Notes: generated from the sequence alone by a model not told the origin. A DNA stretch of 64,000 nucleotides from Paraburkholderia sp. BL10I2N1 (GCF_004361815.1 NZ_SNWA01000002.1:2976001-3040000); one strand, 5' to 3'; counted from the stretch's first letter, positions 46,392 to 56,279 are shown. Program-made: numbers and translations.

Positions 46392-47264
46392 CTATCTTCC
46401 GCCGTCCTGTTCCGTCGGCGCCTGAGTTTCCGCATGCGCGCGCAGTGCGGCGGCAGTCTGTGGATCGGCGGGAAAAAACGCCTCGATCGCGAGTTCGGAC
46501 AACGTCACATCGACAGGCGTGCCGAACACCGTCGTCGTGCTGTAGAACGACAGTACGCCAAGCGGCGTGCGCAGCCGCAGCGGAACGGCGATCTGGCCAG
46601 CATCAGATGTGCGGTGGTCGTCCGCGGCGAGCGCCCCTGGCGGCGACGGATAGGCGGCCAGTTCGTCGCGCAGGGCGGCAAGGGTCTCATCGGCGCTCAC
46701 ATCGACCTGGCGTTGCAGGCGCGCAAGCACGTGGGTACGCCACGCATGCCAGTTGACGATCGACGATGCGAGGCCGTCAGGATGCAGGCTCAACCGCAGC
46801 GCGTTGACCGGCGCTTCGAGCAACGCGGGGCTCGCATTGGCGACGAGCGGCGCGAGCGCGCGGTTGGTCGCGACGATCGTCCAGTGGCGGTCGATCGCGA
46901 GCGCCGGGTACGGCTCGTGCCCCTTCAGCACGAGATCGACGGCTTCGCGCGCGGCCGCCAGTTGCGGGTCGGTCAATGGCCGCTCGCGAAAGAGCGGCGC
47001 ATAACCGGCTGCGACCAGCAGTGCGTTGCGCGCGCGCAGCGGCACGTCGAGGCGCTCGGCCAGATGCATCACCATCTCGCGGCTAGGAACCGCACGGCCC
47101 GATTCGACGAAGCTCAGATGCCGCGTCGAGATGTCCGCTTCGGCCGCGAGCAGCAACTGGCTCATGCGCCGACGCTGTCGCCATTCGCGCAGCAGTTCGC
47201 CGACGGAGCGGCGGTCCGTCGAGCCACCTGACGGAAGGGACGGGGAGTGAGAAAGTGTGTTCAT
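46392..47264 (-). CDS. XRE-family regulator with MmyB-like ligand domain
   Basis: The protein has 290 residues from the ATG at 47264; an upstream ATG would add 12. An N-terminal helix-turn-helix (about 22-75) includes RRMSQLLLAAEADISTRHLS and VESGRAVPSREMV. The remaining part is the MmyB-like domain, with LLVAAGYAPLFRERPL near 82 and a PAS-like segment LAIDRHWTIVATNRAL near 117. The family is common in actinobacteria and Burkholderiales, usually controlling a neighbouring oxidoreductase. The likely target could be the genes on either side; the divergent neighbour is the frameshifted mutarotase gene. Confidence 0.82.
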   Translation of the reverse strand: MNTLSHSPSLPSGGSTDRRSVGELLREWRQRRRMSQLLLAAEADISTRHLSFVESGRAVPSREMVMHLAERLDVPLRARNALLVAAGYAPLFRERPLTDPQLAAAREAVDLVLKGHEPYPALAIDRHWTIVATNRALAPLVANASPALLEAPVNALRLSLHPDGLASSIVNWHAWRTHVLARLQRQVDVSADETLAALRDELAAYPSPPGALAADDHRTSDAGQIAVPLRLRTPLGVLSFYSTTTVFGTPVDVTLSELAIEAFFPADPQTAAALRAHAETQAPTEQDGGR

Positions 47265-47529
47265 GTTGCCGATGATAGCCAAGCGCCGCCCCGATTCCAT
47301 TACTTCTGACGTAATCGACTCCCGCAGGCGCTTCTCCGATCCCGACTAGCCGTTCGGTTTCGTGATGATGGGCCGCGTGGCGAAGCGCCGTGCGGCCGGT
47401 TCGCACCGTGGAGTGAGGGCCAGCTGTTTTGATGCACGCCTGTGCAGGCGGCGAATATGCGGTTACCTTACGCAGGCGGACCGCCTGCCGAAGACGGGCT
47501 GCATGCCAACCAACCATGAAGGAGATCAA

Positions 47530-47990
47530 GTGCTGAAGAATCTGGCACGCTGCTGAATGCCGATGTGCTGTACGCGCTGCGCGCGATGGGCCACGGTGAC
47601 GAACTGGTCATCTGCGACGCGAATTTCCCGTCCGACTCCGTTGCGCGCGCAACCGTGACCGGCAAGCCGCTGCGTCTCGACGGCGTCGATTCGGCCCGGG
47701 CGATTCGCGCGGTGCTGTCGGTGTTGCCGCTCGACACGTTTGTCGACCACCCGGCCCTGCGTATGGAAGTGGTCGGCGAGCCGGATACGATTCCCGTCGT
47801 GCAACGTGAGGCGCAGGTGGAAGTGAACGCGGCGGAAGGCCGCGACGTGCCGTTTGCGTCTATCGAGCGCTTTGCCTTCTACGAACGTGCGCGCAACGCG
47901 TATTGCGTGATCGTGACGGGCGAACAGCGCGGTTATGGATGCTTCGTGTTCAAGAAAGGCGTGCTGCTCGCACCGGACGCTCCAAAGTAA
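47530..47990 (+). pseudogene. fucU: RbsD/FucU-family sugar mutarotase with apparent one-base frameshift
   Basis: A strong GAAGGAG lies 5 bases before GTG at 47530, which begins MLKNL, the usual start of FucU proteins. The frame stops after eight codons at 47554-47556. The family sequence then resumes in another frame, LLNADVLYALRAMGHGDELV, and runs to 47990 with DANFPSD and the C-terminal CFVFKKG. Adding one base between 47545 and 47550 would join the two parts into a full mutarotase of about 152 residues. The enzyme interconverts sugar anomers, such as those of L-fucose. The remaining 141 residues could start at GTG 47565, but without a ribosome site and lacking the N-terminal strand. A sequencing error cannot be excluded. 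Confidence 0.7.
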
Positions 47991-48386
47991 GCTGTTTCTT
48001 GAGGAGGCGCCGCGCCCACCACGCGAGCGACCTCGATGCCTTCATCGAAAAGCCGCCTCCGCCGTTCGGGCATACGACATTTCGTGTGACGGCCGCGTCT
48101 GCGAAATGCGCACGCGGCCGGCTTGCCTTGCGATCGTCGCGGGTCGCGGCGCGGCGACACATTCCGCTCGATGCGGTGAAAGGAATATGACAAGTTGGCG
48201 TGTGCGCAGCAAGCCGGACCCGGATCGCCACACGACGTTCTGGCTGCCGCTGCGGCGCCTCACCCGGGCCGGGCGACGCGTCTTTTCGCTTGGAAAACCT
48301 GGGTAATGCACATATTCTGACGACAGCGTCCGGGAACTGTCACTAATCAGCCCGGTCTTCTGCATATTCTTCACAGGAGCCCTCTC
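47991..48386. other. Intergenic region before doxX-like gene
   Basis: I see no supported gene in these 396 bases. The frames present have Arg/Ala-rich content typical of chance reading in GC-rich DNA. The region from about 48300 to 48386, with lower GC, probably carries the promoter of the next gene. Confidence 0.5.
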
Positions 48387-48821
48387 ATGACGCGTCCCGT
48401 CGATTCCGGCGTAATCTTCATCGCACGTATTGCCCTCGCGGTGCTGTTTCTGTGGGGTGGCGTGATGAAGCTGCTTGGCTACGCAGGCTTCGTCGGATAT
48501 CTGCACTCGAAGGGTGTGCCATTCGTGCAGGTCGCGGCGCCCATTGCTGTCGCTGTCGAAACGCTCGGGGGGGTGTTCCTCGTACTCGGCTTCAAGATCC
48601 GGCCGCTCGGGCTCATCATGGCCGTGTACACGGTCGCAACCGCCGTGCTGGGTCACGATTTCTGGAACATTGCCGATGCGGCCGTCCAGCATGACATGCT
48701 CATTCACTTCTGGAAGAACATCGGCATTGCCGGCGGTTTCCTGCTGCTTTGCGTGACTGGCGCGGGCCGCATCAGCGTCGACGGCGCGCGTGCGCCGCGC
48801 GGCGGATTGAGTGGTTTGTGA
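48387..48821 (+). CDS. DoxX-family membrane protein
   Basis: This is a 144-residue inner-membrane protein with four helices. Family landmarks are IARIALAVLFLWGGVMKLLG near residues 11-30, GGVFLVLGFKIRPLGLIMAV near 56-75 and HFWKNIGIAGGFLLL near 106. DoxX-like proteins are linked to quinol oxidases or redox stress in some organisms; the role here is unknown. CAGGAG lies 7 bases before the ATG. Confidence 0.82.
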   Translation: MTRPVDSGVIFIARIALAVLFLWGGVMKLLGYAGFVGYLHSKGVPFVQVAAPIAVAVETLGGVFLVLGFKIRPLGLIMAVYTVATAVLGHDFWNIADAAVQHDMLIHFWKNIGIAGGFLLLCVTGAGRISVDGARAPRGGLSGL

Positions 48822-48936
48822 ACCTGCGGGCTCATAGGCGGACAAAACAGGATGGTGGCGGCGCAGCTCGTTTGCGCGTACTGTTTCTGCAGAGTTTCCC
48901 ATGTTCGGGGTTGTATATCGATGCAGGGAGCAGACA

Positions 48937-49209
48937 ATGATCCAGGGTTTTGACCAGACGATCGGCGGCAAGGTGATGCGGTTTTGCGCGAGCCTCGGCG
49001 AAGGGCCGACACCGCATCGCGTTATCATCAGCGAGGCCGATTCGGCGAAAACACTCGTTATTCTCGATGCCTCCGGGCTGATCGGCGCCATCAAGGCGGA
49101 AATCGAAGAGCCCGAAAAGCTTCTCGAAAACGCCATTCGCAAGGTGCAGGAAGAAGGGCTCGTGGAGCGCGCGCTCGATACGGGCCAGATTCAGGAAGCC
49201 AGTCTGTAA
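48937..49209 (+). CDS. Small conserved-looking protein of unknown function
   Basis: The protein has 90 residues from the ATG at 48937, preceded by GGGAG with a 6-base spacer; an upstream ATG at 48901 lacks such a site. It reads MIQGFDQTIGGKVMRFCASL and continues with an amphipathic helix rich in Glu and Lys (IKAEIEEPEKLLENAIRKVQ). There is no signal peptide or membrane segment, so it is probably cytoplasmic. I do not recognise the family. A good terminator follows 12 bases after the stop. Confidence 0.65.
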   Translation: MIQGFDQTIGGKVMRFCASLGEGPTPHRVIISEADSAKTLVILDASGLIGAIKAEIEEPEKLLENAIRKVQEEGLVERALDTGQIQEASL

Positions 49210-49221
49210 CGCGATATCAGG

Positions 49222-49265
49222 AAGACAAAGCCCACTGTGCAGTCGCATCGTGGGCTTTGTCTTTT
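49222..49265 (+). terminator. Rho-independent terminator
   Basis: AAGACAAAGCCCAC pairs perfectly with GTGGGCTTTGTCTT (14 bases) around a 14-base loop, with a short T run at the end (CTTTTC). It sits between converging genes and is nearly symmetrical, so it may serve both strands. Confidence 0.8.
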
Positions 49266-49288
49266 CTGCGCCGGCGGGCAGGCTGCCT

Positions 49289-50749
49289 TCAGCCTGCATT
49301 GCTCGGGCGGTTGGGCGAAGGGGTGGCTGCCCCATCCGGTCTGCGCGCATGAGGCTCTGGATGCACGAGGCAGCCGAGCACCACGCCCGTGAGCAACAGG
49401 CCGACGCAGATCGCCGTCGATCCATGCAGTCCCGCGACGATGTTCGTCGCTTCGGCCCCGCTCGCGAGCGCTCCGAACGCTGCCACGCCGATTGCGCCGC
49501 CAGCCTGGCGGGCCGTATTCAGTACGGCGGAGGCGGTGGCTGCGCGGCGCGGCTCGACTGTGGCGAGGACGGCTGTCGTCATGGCCGGCACGGCGAGTCC
49601 CATGCCTGACGGAATCAGCAGGAACGGCACGAGCATCGCGACAAGCGGCGTCGACGCCTCGATGAAATGCAGCAGACCGTACCCAAGCGCCGCGATCGTT
49701 GCGCCGACGATCATCGGTACGCGCACACCGAACCGGCCGACTACCCAGCCGCTGACCACGTTCGAGACGAGGAACCCGCCCGTGAGCGGCAGGAACGCCA
49801 GGCCTGCCTGAAGTGGCGTGTCCCCGCGCACACGTTGCAGGTACAGGCTCAGCACGAACACTATACCGTAGTAGGTCAGATTCACGCAGATGCCGAACAG
49901 CACGGTGGCACTGAACGTGCGATTGCCGAACAGCGCCAGTGGCAGCATGGGTTCGCGCACGCGGGCCTCGACCGCGATGAAGGCCGCACCCGCGACGAGC
50001 GCCAGCATGAATCCGCCTGCCACGAGCGGGTGGGCGAGACCCAGCGGCCGCCATTCAATGACCGCGGCGGTGAACGCCGTGAGTGTCACGACCGCGAGCA
50101 ACTGGCCCGGCAGATCGATCCCACGCGGACGCTGCTGCGCAACCTGCTGCGATGAGGGCTGGGTTGCGGCGCGCGGTATCCAGGCCCAGGTCGCAAAGAG
50201 ACCGGCGGCACACAGCGGCAGATTCACGAGAAAGATGCTGCGCCAGCCGAATGCGGCGATCAGCAGGCCGCCGATCACGGGACCCGCCGCAATCGAGATC
50301 GCGCCGGCCGCGGTCCAGAGTCCAACGGCGCGTGCACGCAACTTCGGATCGTGGCGGCATGCCTGATTGAGGAGTGCGAGCGAGTTCGGCAGCATGGCGG
50401 CGGCGCCCACACCCTGGAGCGCGCGGGCGGCCACCAGCATCGGCGCGTTCAATGAGAGCCCACAGGCGAGTGACGCCAGCGCGAACAGCGTCATGCCGGC
50501 CGCGTACGCGCGGCGCGCGCCGAGCCGGTCGCCGAGCACACCGAAAGACAACATCAGGACCGCGAACGCGAGCGTGTATGCATCGACGATCCATTGCAAT
50601 CCGGCGACACCCGCGTGCAGATCGGCGCCGAGGTTGGCGAGCGCGATGTTGACGATGGTGACGTCGAGCTGTGTGACGACGAAGCCGACGCTGACCGTTG
50701 TCACGATGCGGGCGAGTGCGGGCGTAAAAGAGGATCTGGATGAGTTCAT
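49289..50749 (-). CDS. MFS drug:proton antiporter, DHA2 family (EmrB/QacA-like)
   Basis: This is a 486-residue transporter with 14 predicted helices from the ATG at 50749. Family motifs are VTQLDVTIVNIALANLGADL near 24-43 (motif D1 of DHA2 proteins), GVLGDRLGARRAYAAGM near 72 (motif A) and LLIAAFGWRSIFLVNLPLCA near 160 (the FGWRxIFxxNxP signature). It probably exports hydrophobic drugs or metabolites; the substrate is unknown. No EmrA-like adaptor or regulator gene is adjacent. Confidence 0.87.
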   Translation of the reverse strand: MNSSRSSFTPALARIVTTVSVGFVVTQLDVTIVNIALANLGADLHAGVAGLQWIVDAYTLAFAVLMLSFGVLGDRLGARRAYAAGMTLFALASLACGLSLNAPMLVAARALQGVGAAAMLPNSLALLNQACRHDPKLRARAVGLWTAAGAISIAAGPVIGGLLIAAFGWRSIFLVNLPLCAAGLFATWAWIPRAATQPSSQQVAQQRPRGIDLPGQLLAVVTLTAFTAAVIEWRPLGLAHPLVAGGFMLALVAGAAFIAVEARVREPMLPLALFGNRTFSATVLFGICVNLTYYGIVFVLSLYLQRVRGDTPLQAGLAFLPLTGGFLVSNVVSGWVVGRFGVRVPMIVGATIAALGYGLLHFIEASTPLVAMLVPFLLIPSGMGLAVPAMTTAVLATVEPRRAATASAVLNTARQAGGAIGVAAFGALASGAEATNIVAGLHGSTAICVGLLLTGVVLGCLVHPEPHARRPDGAATPSPNRPSNAG

Positions 50750-50957
50750 GGGACGTAGCCTGAACCATTCCATGGCGGGAAGTTTCGGACCGGCGTGAAG
50801 TGTCGATGTCGTCCGCGAACGTACCCGGAAAGCGGAACGGTGCACCGGGAGGTGCGCCGTCGTGAGCCCGCTGCACGTGCCTGAGCCGGTGAGGGCGACG
50901 CACCGGGTCAGTCGATCATATGATGTTGCGTTGCCGGCTCAGCCTTTTCGAACGAAT

Positions 50958-52259
50958 TCAGCGCGACGCCGCAGCATCCTTGATGAACAGCGTCGTCAGT
51001 GCGCCGACGACGCACAGCGCGCCGACATACAGCGCCGGCGCCATCGGATTCGACTTCATCATTAGCGACACGACAACCGGCGTCAAGCCGCCGAAGATCG
51101 CATAGGCGACGTTGTACGAGAACGAGATGCCCGAGAAGCGCACGACCGGCGGAAACGCCTTGACCATCACGAACGGAATCGCGCCGATCACGCCAACGAA
51201 GAAACCGCTGACCGCGTAGAGCGGCACGAGCGACGACGTATCGACAGCGAGTTGCTGCATCATCGCGTAGTAGGACACGGCGAGCGCCAGCCCGCCGACG
51301 AAGATCGTGCGGCCTGCGCCGATGCGTCCGGCGATCGAGCCGGCGGTGACACAGCCGATCGTCAGGCAGAGCGTCGCCGCGCAGTTTGCAAGCAACGCGG
51401 TAGCCGGGTCGATGTGAAACTGCTTCTGCAGCAACGTCGGCGTCATCAGGATCACGACGACGATCGCTGCCGACAGCATCCACGTCAGCAGCATCGATAC
51501 GATGACCGCGCGGCCGTGGTCGCGCAGCACGGCTTTCAGCGGGATCTCCGCTGCCAGCGACTTGCGCTGCTTCAGTTCGGCGAACACCGGCGTTTCGTGC
51601 AGCCAGCGGCGCAGATAGACCGAAAAGAGCCCGAACACGCCGCCGGCCAGGAACGGGATCCGCCATGCGTAGGCGGCAATTTCCGCGGGGGCGAAATGAC
51701 GGTTGACCGCAGCCGCAATCAGCGAGCCGAGCAGAATGCCCGCCGTCAGGCCCGCGGTGAGCGTGCCGCACGCATAGCCGACGTGACGCTGCGGTACGTG
51801 CTCGGAGACGAACACCCATGCGCCCGGCACTTCGCCGCCGACTGCCGCGCCCTGCAGCACACGGAACACCAGCAGCAGCACCGGCGCGAACACGCCGATG
51901 CTCGTGTAGGTGGGCAACAGGCCCATCATCAGCGTCGGCACCGACATCAGCAGCACGCTCAGCGTGAACATGCGCTTGCGGCCAAACAGGTCGCCGAAGT
52001 GCGCCATGATGATGCCGCCGAGCGGGCGCGCCAGGTAGCCCGCCGCGAAAATGCCGAAGGTTTGCAACTGGCGCAGCCAGTCGGGCATCGAGGCGGGAAA
52101 GAACAGCTGTCCGATCGCCGGAGCGAAGAACACGAAGATGATGAAGTCGTAGAACTCGAGTGCACCACCGAGTGCTGCGAGTCCCAGCGTTTTGTAGTCG
52201 CTGCCCTTGAGGGCGCGTGTCATGACGGGTTGTGCCCTACCCAGATCCGTAGCTTGCAT
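50958..52259 (-). CDS. MFS transporter, metabolite:H+ symporter family
   Basis: The protein has 433 residues from the ATG at 52259; another ATG 12 codons later is possible and neither has a strong ribosome site. It has 12 helices, with ALGGALEFYDFIIFVFFAP near 33-51 (a hallmark of the MHS family, such as ProP, KgtP and ShiA) and HFGDLFGRKRMFTLSVLLM near 88 (motif A). RVLQGAAVGGEVPGAWVFVS near 131 matches the family's RxxQGxxxGGE signature. It probably imports an organic acid or osmolyte. It is divergent from the orphan response regulator gene. Confidence 0.83.
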   Translation of the reverse strand: MQATDLGRAQPVMTRALKGSDYKTLGLAALGGALEFYDFIIFVFFAPAIGQLFFPASMPDWLRQLQTFGIFAAGYLARPLGGIIMAHFGDLFGRKRMFTLSVLLMSVPTLMMGLLPTYTSIGVFAPVLLLVFRVLQGAAVGGEVPGAWVFVSEHVPQRHVGYACGTLTAGLTAGILLGSLIAAAVNRHFAPAEIAAYAWRIPFLAGGVFGLFSVYLRRWLHETPVFAELKQRKSLAAEIPLKAVLRDHGRAVIVSMLLTWMLSAAIVVVILMTPTLLQKQFHIDPATALLANCAATLCLTIGCVTAGSIAGRIGAGRTIFVGGLALAVSYYAMMQQLAVDTSSLVPLYAVSGFFVGVIGAIPFVMVKAFPPVVRFSGISFSYNVAYAIFGGLTPVVVSLMMKSNPMAPALYVGALCVVGALTTLFIKDAAASR

Positions 52260-52611
52260 TGCGATGTGTTTTTTTGGATTGAACGCCACGCGTAGCGCGT
52301 GGAAACCGGCCGTCGTCGGGTGAGAAGTGTGAAGGCGCCGGGTAGAGCACGGAACACGAGGCACGGCCGCCCGGATAAGGGCGCGCGTGCTGACGACTTT
52401 TATGCCAACCGGATATTTTACAGGATGAAAGATCGAGGCTCCTGGGGGCTCCGCGAGCCGGCTAGATGTGCAGGCGTTCGGTGGGGCGTGGCTGCGCATG
52501 CGTTCCGAAAGCAACACGGTACGCCACCTCCATATTCAGAATCATCTTATAGGCGGTAGCACGACGTCCAAACAGAATCTCTTGCGAGTCAATCTGTTGT
52601 GAGTCCTCCCA
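52260..52611. other. Divergent promoter region between MHS transporter and response regulator
   Basis: No gene is supported here. The ends are AT-rich (runs of T near 52270, and TATTTTACAGG near 52412). It should contain promoters for both flanking genes. Confidence 0.5.
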
Positions 52612-53328
52612 ATGCGTGTTGCCATCCTCCAGCGTGATCCGGTTCAGAGCAGGGCGATCGAAAAAATCTTCAACGAAGCGGGCCATACGTGCGTGATCTA
52701 TCAGGATGGGCTGATCCTGTCGAAGTCACTGGCGCTTTCTACAGCAGACCTCCTGGTGCTGGACTGGCAGGGCCTCCGTTTGTCGGGTGGCGAAGTGCTC
52801 AGATCCGCGCGATGGGTGGGGGCGGAGCAGATACCGGTTATTTTCGCGTCGTTCGACGATTCGGAGGAAGCCATCGTGCGCGCATTCGCGTACGGCGCGG
52901 ACGATTACGTGCAACTGCCTATCCGTCCCGCGGAGTTTCGCGCGCGGGTGACTGCGCTGCTGCGGCGCGCGTATCCAGACAGGCAGGGCGCGGTGCGGTC
53001 CGATGTCGGCCCCTACCATTTCGATGCACGCCACCAGGTGGTGACGCTGCGCGGCGCGCCGGTGCGTCTATCAGGCACGCAGTATCGTCTTGCGTCGCTG
53101 TTCTTTTCGAATATCGGACGTGTGCTGACGCGTGATCACATCTTTGCGATGGTATGGGGACGGGAATTCCGCGAGTCCACCCGAACGATTGACAGCCATG
53201 TGTCGCGGCTGCGTCTGCTGCTCGAGATCGAGGCGCGCAATGGGCTCCGGTTGCAGCCAGTGTACCGAAGCGGCTACCGGCTGCTGTCCCTCCGCACAGT
53301 CGAGTCGGACAAGCATAAGGCTGCCTGA
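52612..53328 (+). CDS. Orphan OmpR-family response regulator with degenerate receiver
   Basis: The protein has 238 residues. The receiver domain (1-115) has the acceptor Asp51 in LLVLDWQG, one acidic-pocket Asp at 9 and Ser80. The invariant Lys before Pro is Leu102 in YVQLPIRP, so normal phospho-signalling may be altered. A linker leads to an OmpR winged-helix domain (about 130-232), ending with TIDSHVSRLRLLLE and LQPVYRSGYRLL. No histidine kinase gene is adjacent. Such atypical regulators may act without phosphorylation. The target is unknown; the divergent transporter is a candidate. Confidence 0.85.
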   Translation: MRVAILQRDPVQSRAIEKIFNEAGHTCVIYQDGLILSKSLALSTADLLVLDWQGLRLSGGEVLRSARWVGAEQIPVIFASFDDSEEAIVRAFAYGADDYVQLPIRPAEFRARVTALLRRAYPDRQGAVRSDVGPYHFDARHQVVTLRGAPVRLSGTQYRLASLFFSNIGRVLTRDHIFAMVWGREFRESTRTIDSHVSRLRLLLEIEARNGLRLQPVYRSGYRLLSLRTVESDKHKAA

Positions 53329-53477
53329 GTTGCCCTCCTTGCGTCACAGGTGCAGCAGCGCTGGCGTTGAAATACAGTTGCTCCGCTACCCGAAATGATT
53401 ACCTGCCACAACGTCGTTCGTTGGAGATCGATGTCGGCTTGGGGCAGCGGGTAACCGTGACAGGGCCGTCTACATAG

Positions 53478-54593
53478 TCAAAGCGGCAAGAGAGAGCCTG
53501 TTCTAAACGCTGTCGCGCCAGCGACGTGGGCTACCGACAACCCGGCCGAGGCAAACCGGAGTGAGTGACGCGCGTACAGCACGCCGGTCGTCGGCGCGTT
53601 CAGCGTGGTCACCTGGTCCGTAAGCGGATCGATGATGTCGGCAACGGGCTGGCCAGATTCAATCCATGCGCCGAGTTCAGCGCGAAAGGCGATCACGCCG
53701 CTTACTGGCGCGGTGACCGCTGCCGCACCCGCAAACGGTGTGGCAGGGAACGACAGCGCTGGCAGCGGCTCGGCTTCAGCTTCGATGAAGCCGCGATGGC
53801 AAAGATAATTGACGATCGCCCGAGCATCCTGTTCGGCAAACTCATGCGACACATCGCGCTGGCCCCGCAGTTCGACGGTCACCGAAACGCTGCCATTGGG
53901 AATCGGATGTTGCTCGCCATAACGCGAACGCAGGTTGGACCAGCAGAAGCTGTGAATCTCGTCGAATGGATTGCCGTCTGCGTTCAGAGCCAGCAGCGAC
54001 GCCTTGGCGCCGATATAGCGCGCCAGGGGCTCCACTTCCTCCCAGGTATCCGGATTGGTGTACAGATGCATCGCTGCATCCCAGTCGCAATGCAGATCGA
54101 GCACGACGTCCGCGTCGTAAGAGAGCTTTTGCAATGCAAGCCGTTGCGAATCGAGTTCGGTGCGTGGCGTCTGTTCGTCAAGTGTTTCGCGCATGGCGGT
54201 GCGCACTACCTGCCGGTTCTCGTCGATATTGCCCGTCAGGCGCGCTTCGACACGGGGCATGACCAGGGTCGTCAGGTCGTAGAAGTTGCGGTTGAAGTTT
54301 TGCGCCGTGTTGCCTTCAAAGCGACCGATGTGCGAGCCGAGAATCCATTGGTTGAGGCCGATCGGATTCGAGACGGGCACGACGATCACTTCACCGCGCA
54401 GCTTGCCTGCGGCTTCGAGGTCGGCGAAATGCTTGCGCAGGCGCCAGGCGACGAGCATGCCCGGCAGTTCGTCAGCGTGCAACGACGACTGGATGTAAAT
54501 TTTCTGGCCGCCGGTCGGTCCATAGTGAAAGCTGGTCAGATGGCGTTCAGTACCAAGCGTCGGCGAGATGAGCGGGTGTGTTTTGATTTGCAT
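53478..54593 (-). CDS. Succinylglutamate desuccinylase/aspartoacylase-family protein (AotO-like)
   Basis: This is a 371-residue zinc-dependent hydrolase of the M14-related AstE/ASPA group. Zinc ligands are His39 and Glu42 in QSSLHADELPG and His168 in VVLDLHCDWD; the general base is probably Glu in SVTVELRGQRD near 262. A C-terminal beta domain follows (about 290-371). It lies 167 bases downstream of a HisJQMP-type transporter operon. In Pseudomonas aeruginosa a member of this family, AotO, is encoded inside the aotJQMOP arginine/ornithine transport operon, so the pairing here may mean the transporter takes basic amino acids. The substrate is unknown. Confidence 0.78.
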   Translation of the reverse strand: MQIKTHPLISPTLGTERHLTSFHYGPTGGQKIYIQSSLHADELPGMLVAWRLRKHFADLEAAGKLRGEVIVVPVSNPIGLNQWILGSHIGRFEGNTAQNFNRNFYDLTTLVMPRVEARLTGNIDENRQVVRTAMRETLDEQTPRTELDSQRLALQKLSYDADVVLDLHCDWDAAMHLYTNPDTWEEVEPLARYIGAKASLLALNADGNPFDEIHSFCWSNLRSRYGEQHPIPNGSVSVTVELRGQRDVSHEFAEQDARAIVNYLCHRGFIEAEAEPLPALSFPATPFAGAAAVTAPVSGVIAFRAELGAWIESGQPVADIIDPLTDQVTTLNAPTTGVLYARHSLRFASAGLSVAHVAGATAFRTGSLLPL

Positions 54594-54760
54594 GGATTTA
54601 GCCCGTGTTGCGTTGTGCGTGTCAGGTGGATGAGGTGCCAGGAGGTGTCGGAGACGACGTGCGCAGGAAGACGAACATAGCGCCAAACCGACCGCGTATT
54701 ACAGTCCGTATCCGGCGATCGAGTCCTGAACAGCCCCTTGAACCGGGTCAAGGCCCGTTG

Positions 54761-55528
54761 TCATTTCAGGTTCCCGGCAAGGAACTGACTCAACCGTTCG
54801 CTTTTCGGGTTGACCAGCACTTCCTGAGGATGACCTTCCTCTTCGATTTTCCCCTTGTGCAGGAAGATCACATGGTTCGACACGTTGCGCGCAAATCCCA
54901 TCTCGTGCGTGACCACGATCATCGTGCGTCCTTCTTCCGCCAGCGACTGCATCACTTTCAGTACCTCGCCGACCAGTTCCGGATCGAGCGCGGACGTGGG
55001 TTCGTCAAACAGCATGACTTCCGGCTCCATCGCCAGCGCGCGTGCAATGGCTACCCGTTGTTGCTGGCCGCCAGACAGATGAGACGGGTATTTGCTTTCC
55101 ATGCCGGCCGTGAGCCCCACCTTGGTTAGATACTTGCGGGTCCGCTGCTCCGCTTCGGCACGACTCAAACCCAACACGCTGAGGGGCGCCTCGATGATGT
55201 TTTCCAGCACGGTCATGTGCGCCCACAGGTTGAAGTGCTGAAACACCATCGAAAGCCTGGTGCGCATTTTCTGCAACTGGCGGTGATCGCTAACCTGCAA
55301 CGCGCCGTTTCTGTCGAGCGTCGTCTGGACCTCTTCCGCGTTGAGGATGATGCGCCCCGCGCAAGGCCGCTCGAGAAAATTTATGCACCGCAAAAAAGTG
55401 CTTTTCCCGGAGCCGCTCGAACCGATGATGCTGATGACATCGCCAGCCTTTGCCTTGAGCGATACGCCTTTCAGAACCTCGTTGTCACCGAATTTCTTGT
55501 GCAGATCGTCGACAGTCAGCTTATACAT
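54761..55528 (-). CDS. hisP: Polar amino-acid ABC transporter ATPase (HisP-like)
   Basis: The protein has 255 residues. Walker A is GSSGSGKST near 36-44 and the segment [20 protein letters not shown] is highly characteristic of HisP. The signature is [19 protein letters not shown] near 153, Walker B is [14 protein letters not shown] and the switch is [10 protein letters not shown]. It powers the two permeases encoded upstream in the same operon. It starts 37 bases after the HisM-like gene stop. HisP-type ATPases serve histidine, lysine/arginine/ornithine or octopine systems, so the name marks the family rather than the ligand. Confidence 0.88.
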   Translation of the reverse strand: MYKLTVDDLHKKFGDNEVLKGVSLKAKAGDVISIIGSSGSGKSTFLRCINFLERPCAGRIILNAEEVQTTLDRNGALQVSDHRQLQKMRTRLSMVFQHFNLWAHMTVLENIIEAPLSVLGLSRAEAEQRTRKYLTKVGLTAGMESKYPSHLSGGQQQRVAIARALAMEPEVMLFDEPTSALDPELVGEVLKVMQSLAEEGRTMIVVTHEMGFARNVSNHVIFLHKGKIEEEGHPQEVLVNPKSERLSQFLAGNLK

Positions 55529-55565
55529 TCTCGATACACTCCATCTTGGCCGCAGGCAGCCAGGT

Positions 55566-56279
55566 TCAATGCCCTTGCGGCTTCAAAAAGGCCAGCAAGC
55601 GTGTTTCCATCCGGCGAAACGCCCATACGAGCGCGAATACGATGCAGGCGTACATGACGGCGGCAATGGTGTAGGCCTGGAAGGATGCATAGGTTGCAGA
55701 GTTGACGTCGCGCGTCACCTTCAGGATGTCTGGTACGGTGGCCGTGAATGCGAGCGTCGTCGCATGCAGCATCAGGATGACTTCGTTGCTGTAGTTGGGC
55801 AGCGCGCGCCGCAACGCAGACGGCAGGATGATGCGCGTGTAGAGCTTGTACTTCGACATCCCGTAAGCCTGTGCGGCCTCGATCTCGCCATAGGGTGTCG
55901 CCTTGATCGTTCCCGCAAATATCTCGGTGACGTAGGCGCATTCGTTCAAAGCGAAGGCGAGTAACGTGCAATTCATCGCGCTGCGGAAAAACGCGTCGAG
56001 CGCCGCATGCGAGTGCACGAAGTGAAGGCTGTAGAGCCCCGTATAGACAACAAGCAACTGTACGTAGAGCGGCGTGCCGCGAAAGACATACGTAAAGAGC
56101 CAGATGGGTCCGGAGATGAAGCGGTTGCTCGACGAGCGGGCAACCGCCAGCGGCACAGCAAGCAGGAACCCCAGACCCACTGAGGCGACTAGCAGCCACA
56201 ATGTGATGACAAGACCGCTGTAGCGATATCCGTCGGTGAAGAGGAAATTTTGCCAGTATTGCCTGACGAGTTCGATCAC
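55566..56279 (-). CDS. hisM: Polar amino-acid ABC transporter permease (HisM-like)
   Basis: This 237-residue inner-membrane permease starts at GTG 56279, overlapping the HisQ-like stop as GTGA. The N-terminus [20 protein letters not shown] closely follows HisM. The cytoplasmic EAA loop reads [20 protein letters not shown] near 137, with [20 protein letters not shown] after it. It forms a heterodimeric channel with the HisQ-like protein. Confidence 0.87.
   Translation of the reverse strand: MIELVRQYWQNFLFTDGYRYSGLVITLWLLVASVGLGFLLAVPLAVARSSSNRFISGPIWLFTYVFRGTPLYVQLLVVYTGLYSLHFVHSHAALDAFFRSAMNCTLLAFALNECAYVTEIFAGTIKATPYGEIEAAQAYGMSKYKLYTRIILPSALRRALPNYSNEVILMLHATTLAFTATVPDILKVTRDVNSATYASFQAYTIAAVMYACIVFALVWAFRRMETRLLAFLKPQGH

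Noticed and set aside
47565..47990. Intact mutarotase gene starting at GTG 47565
   Set aside because: It has no ribosome site, and family sequence continues upstream into the frameshifted part with a strong ribosome site at 47518-47524.
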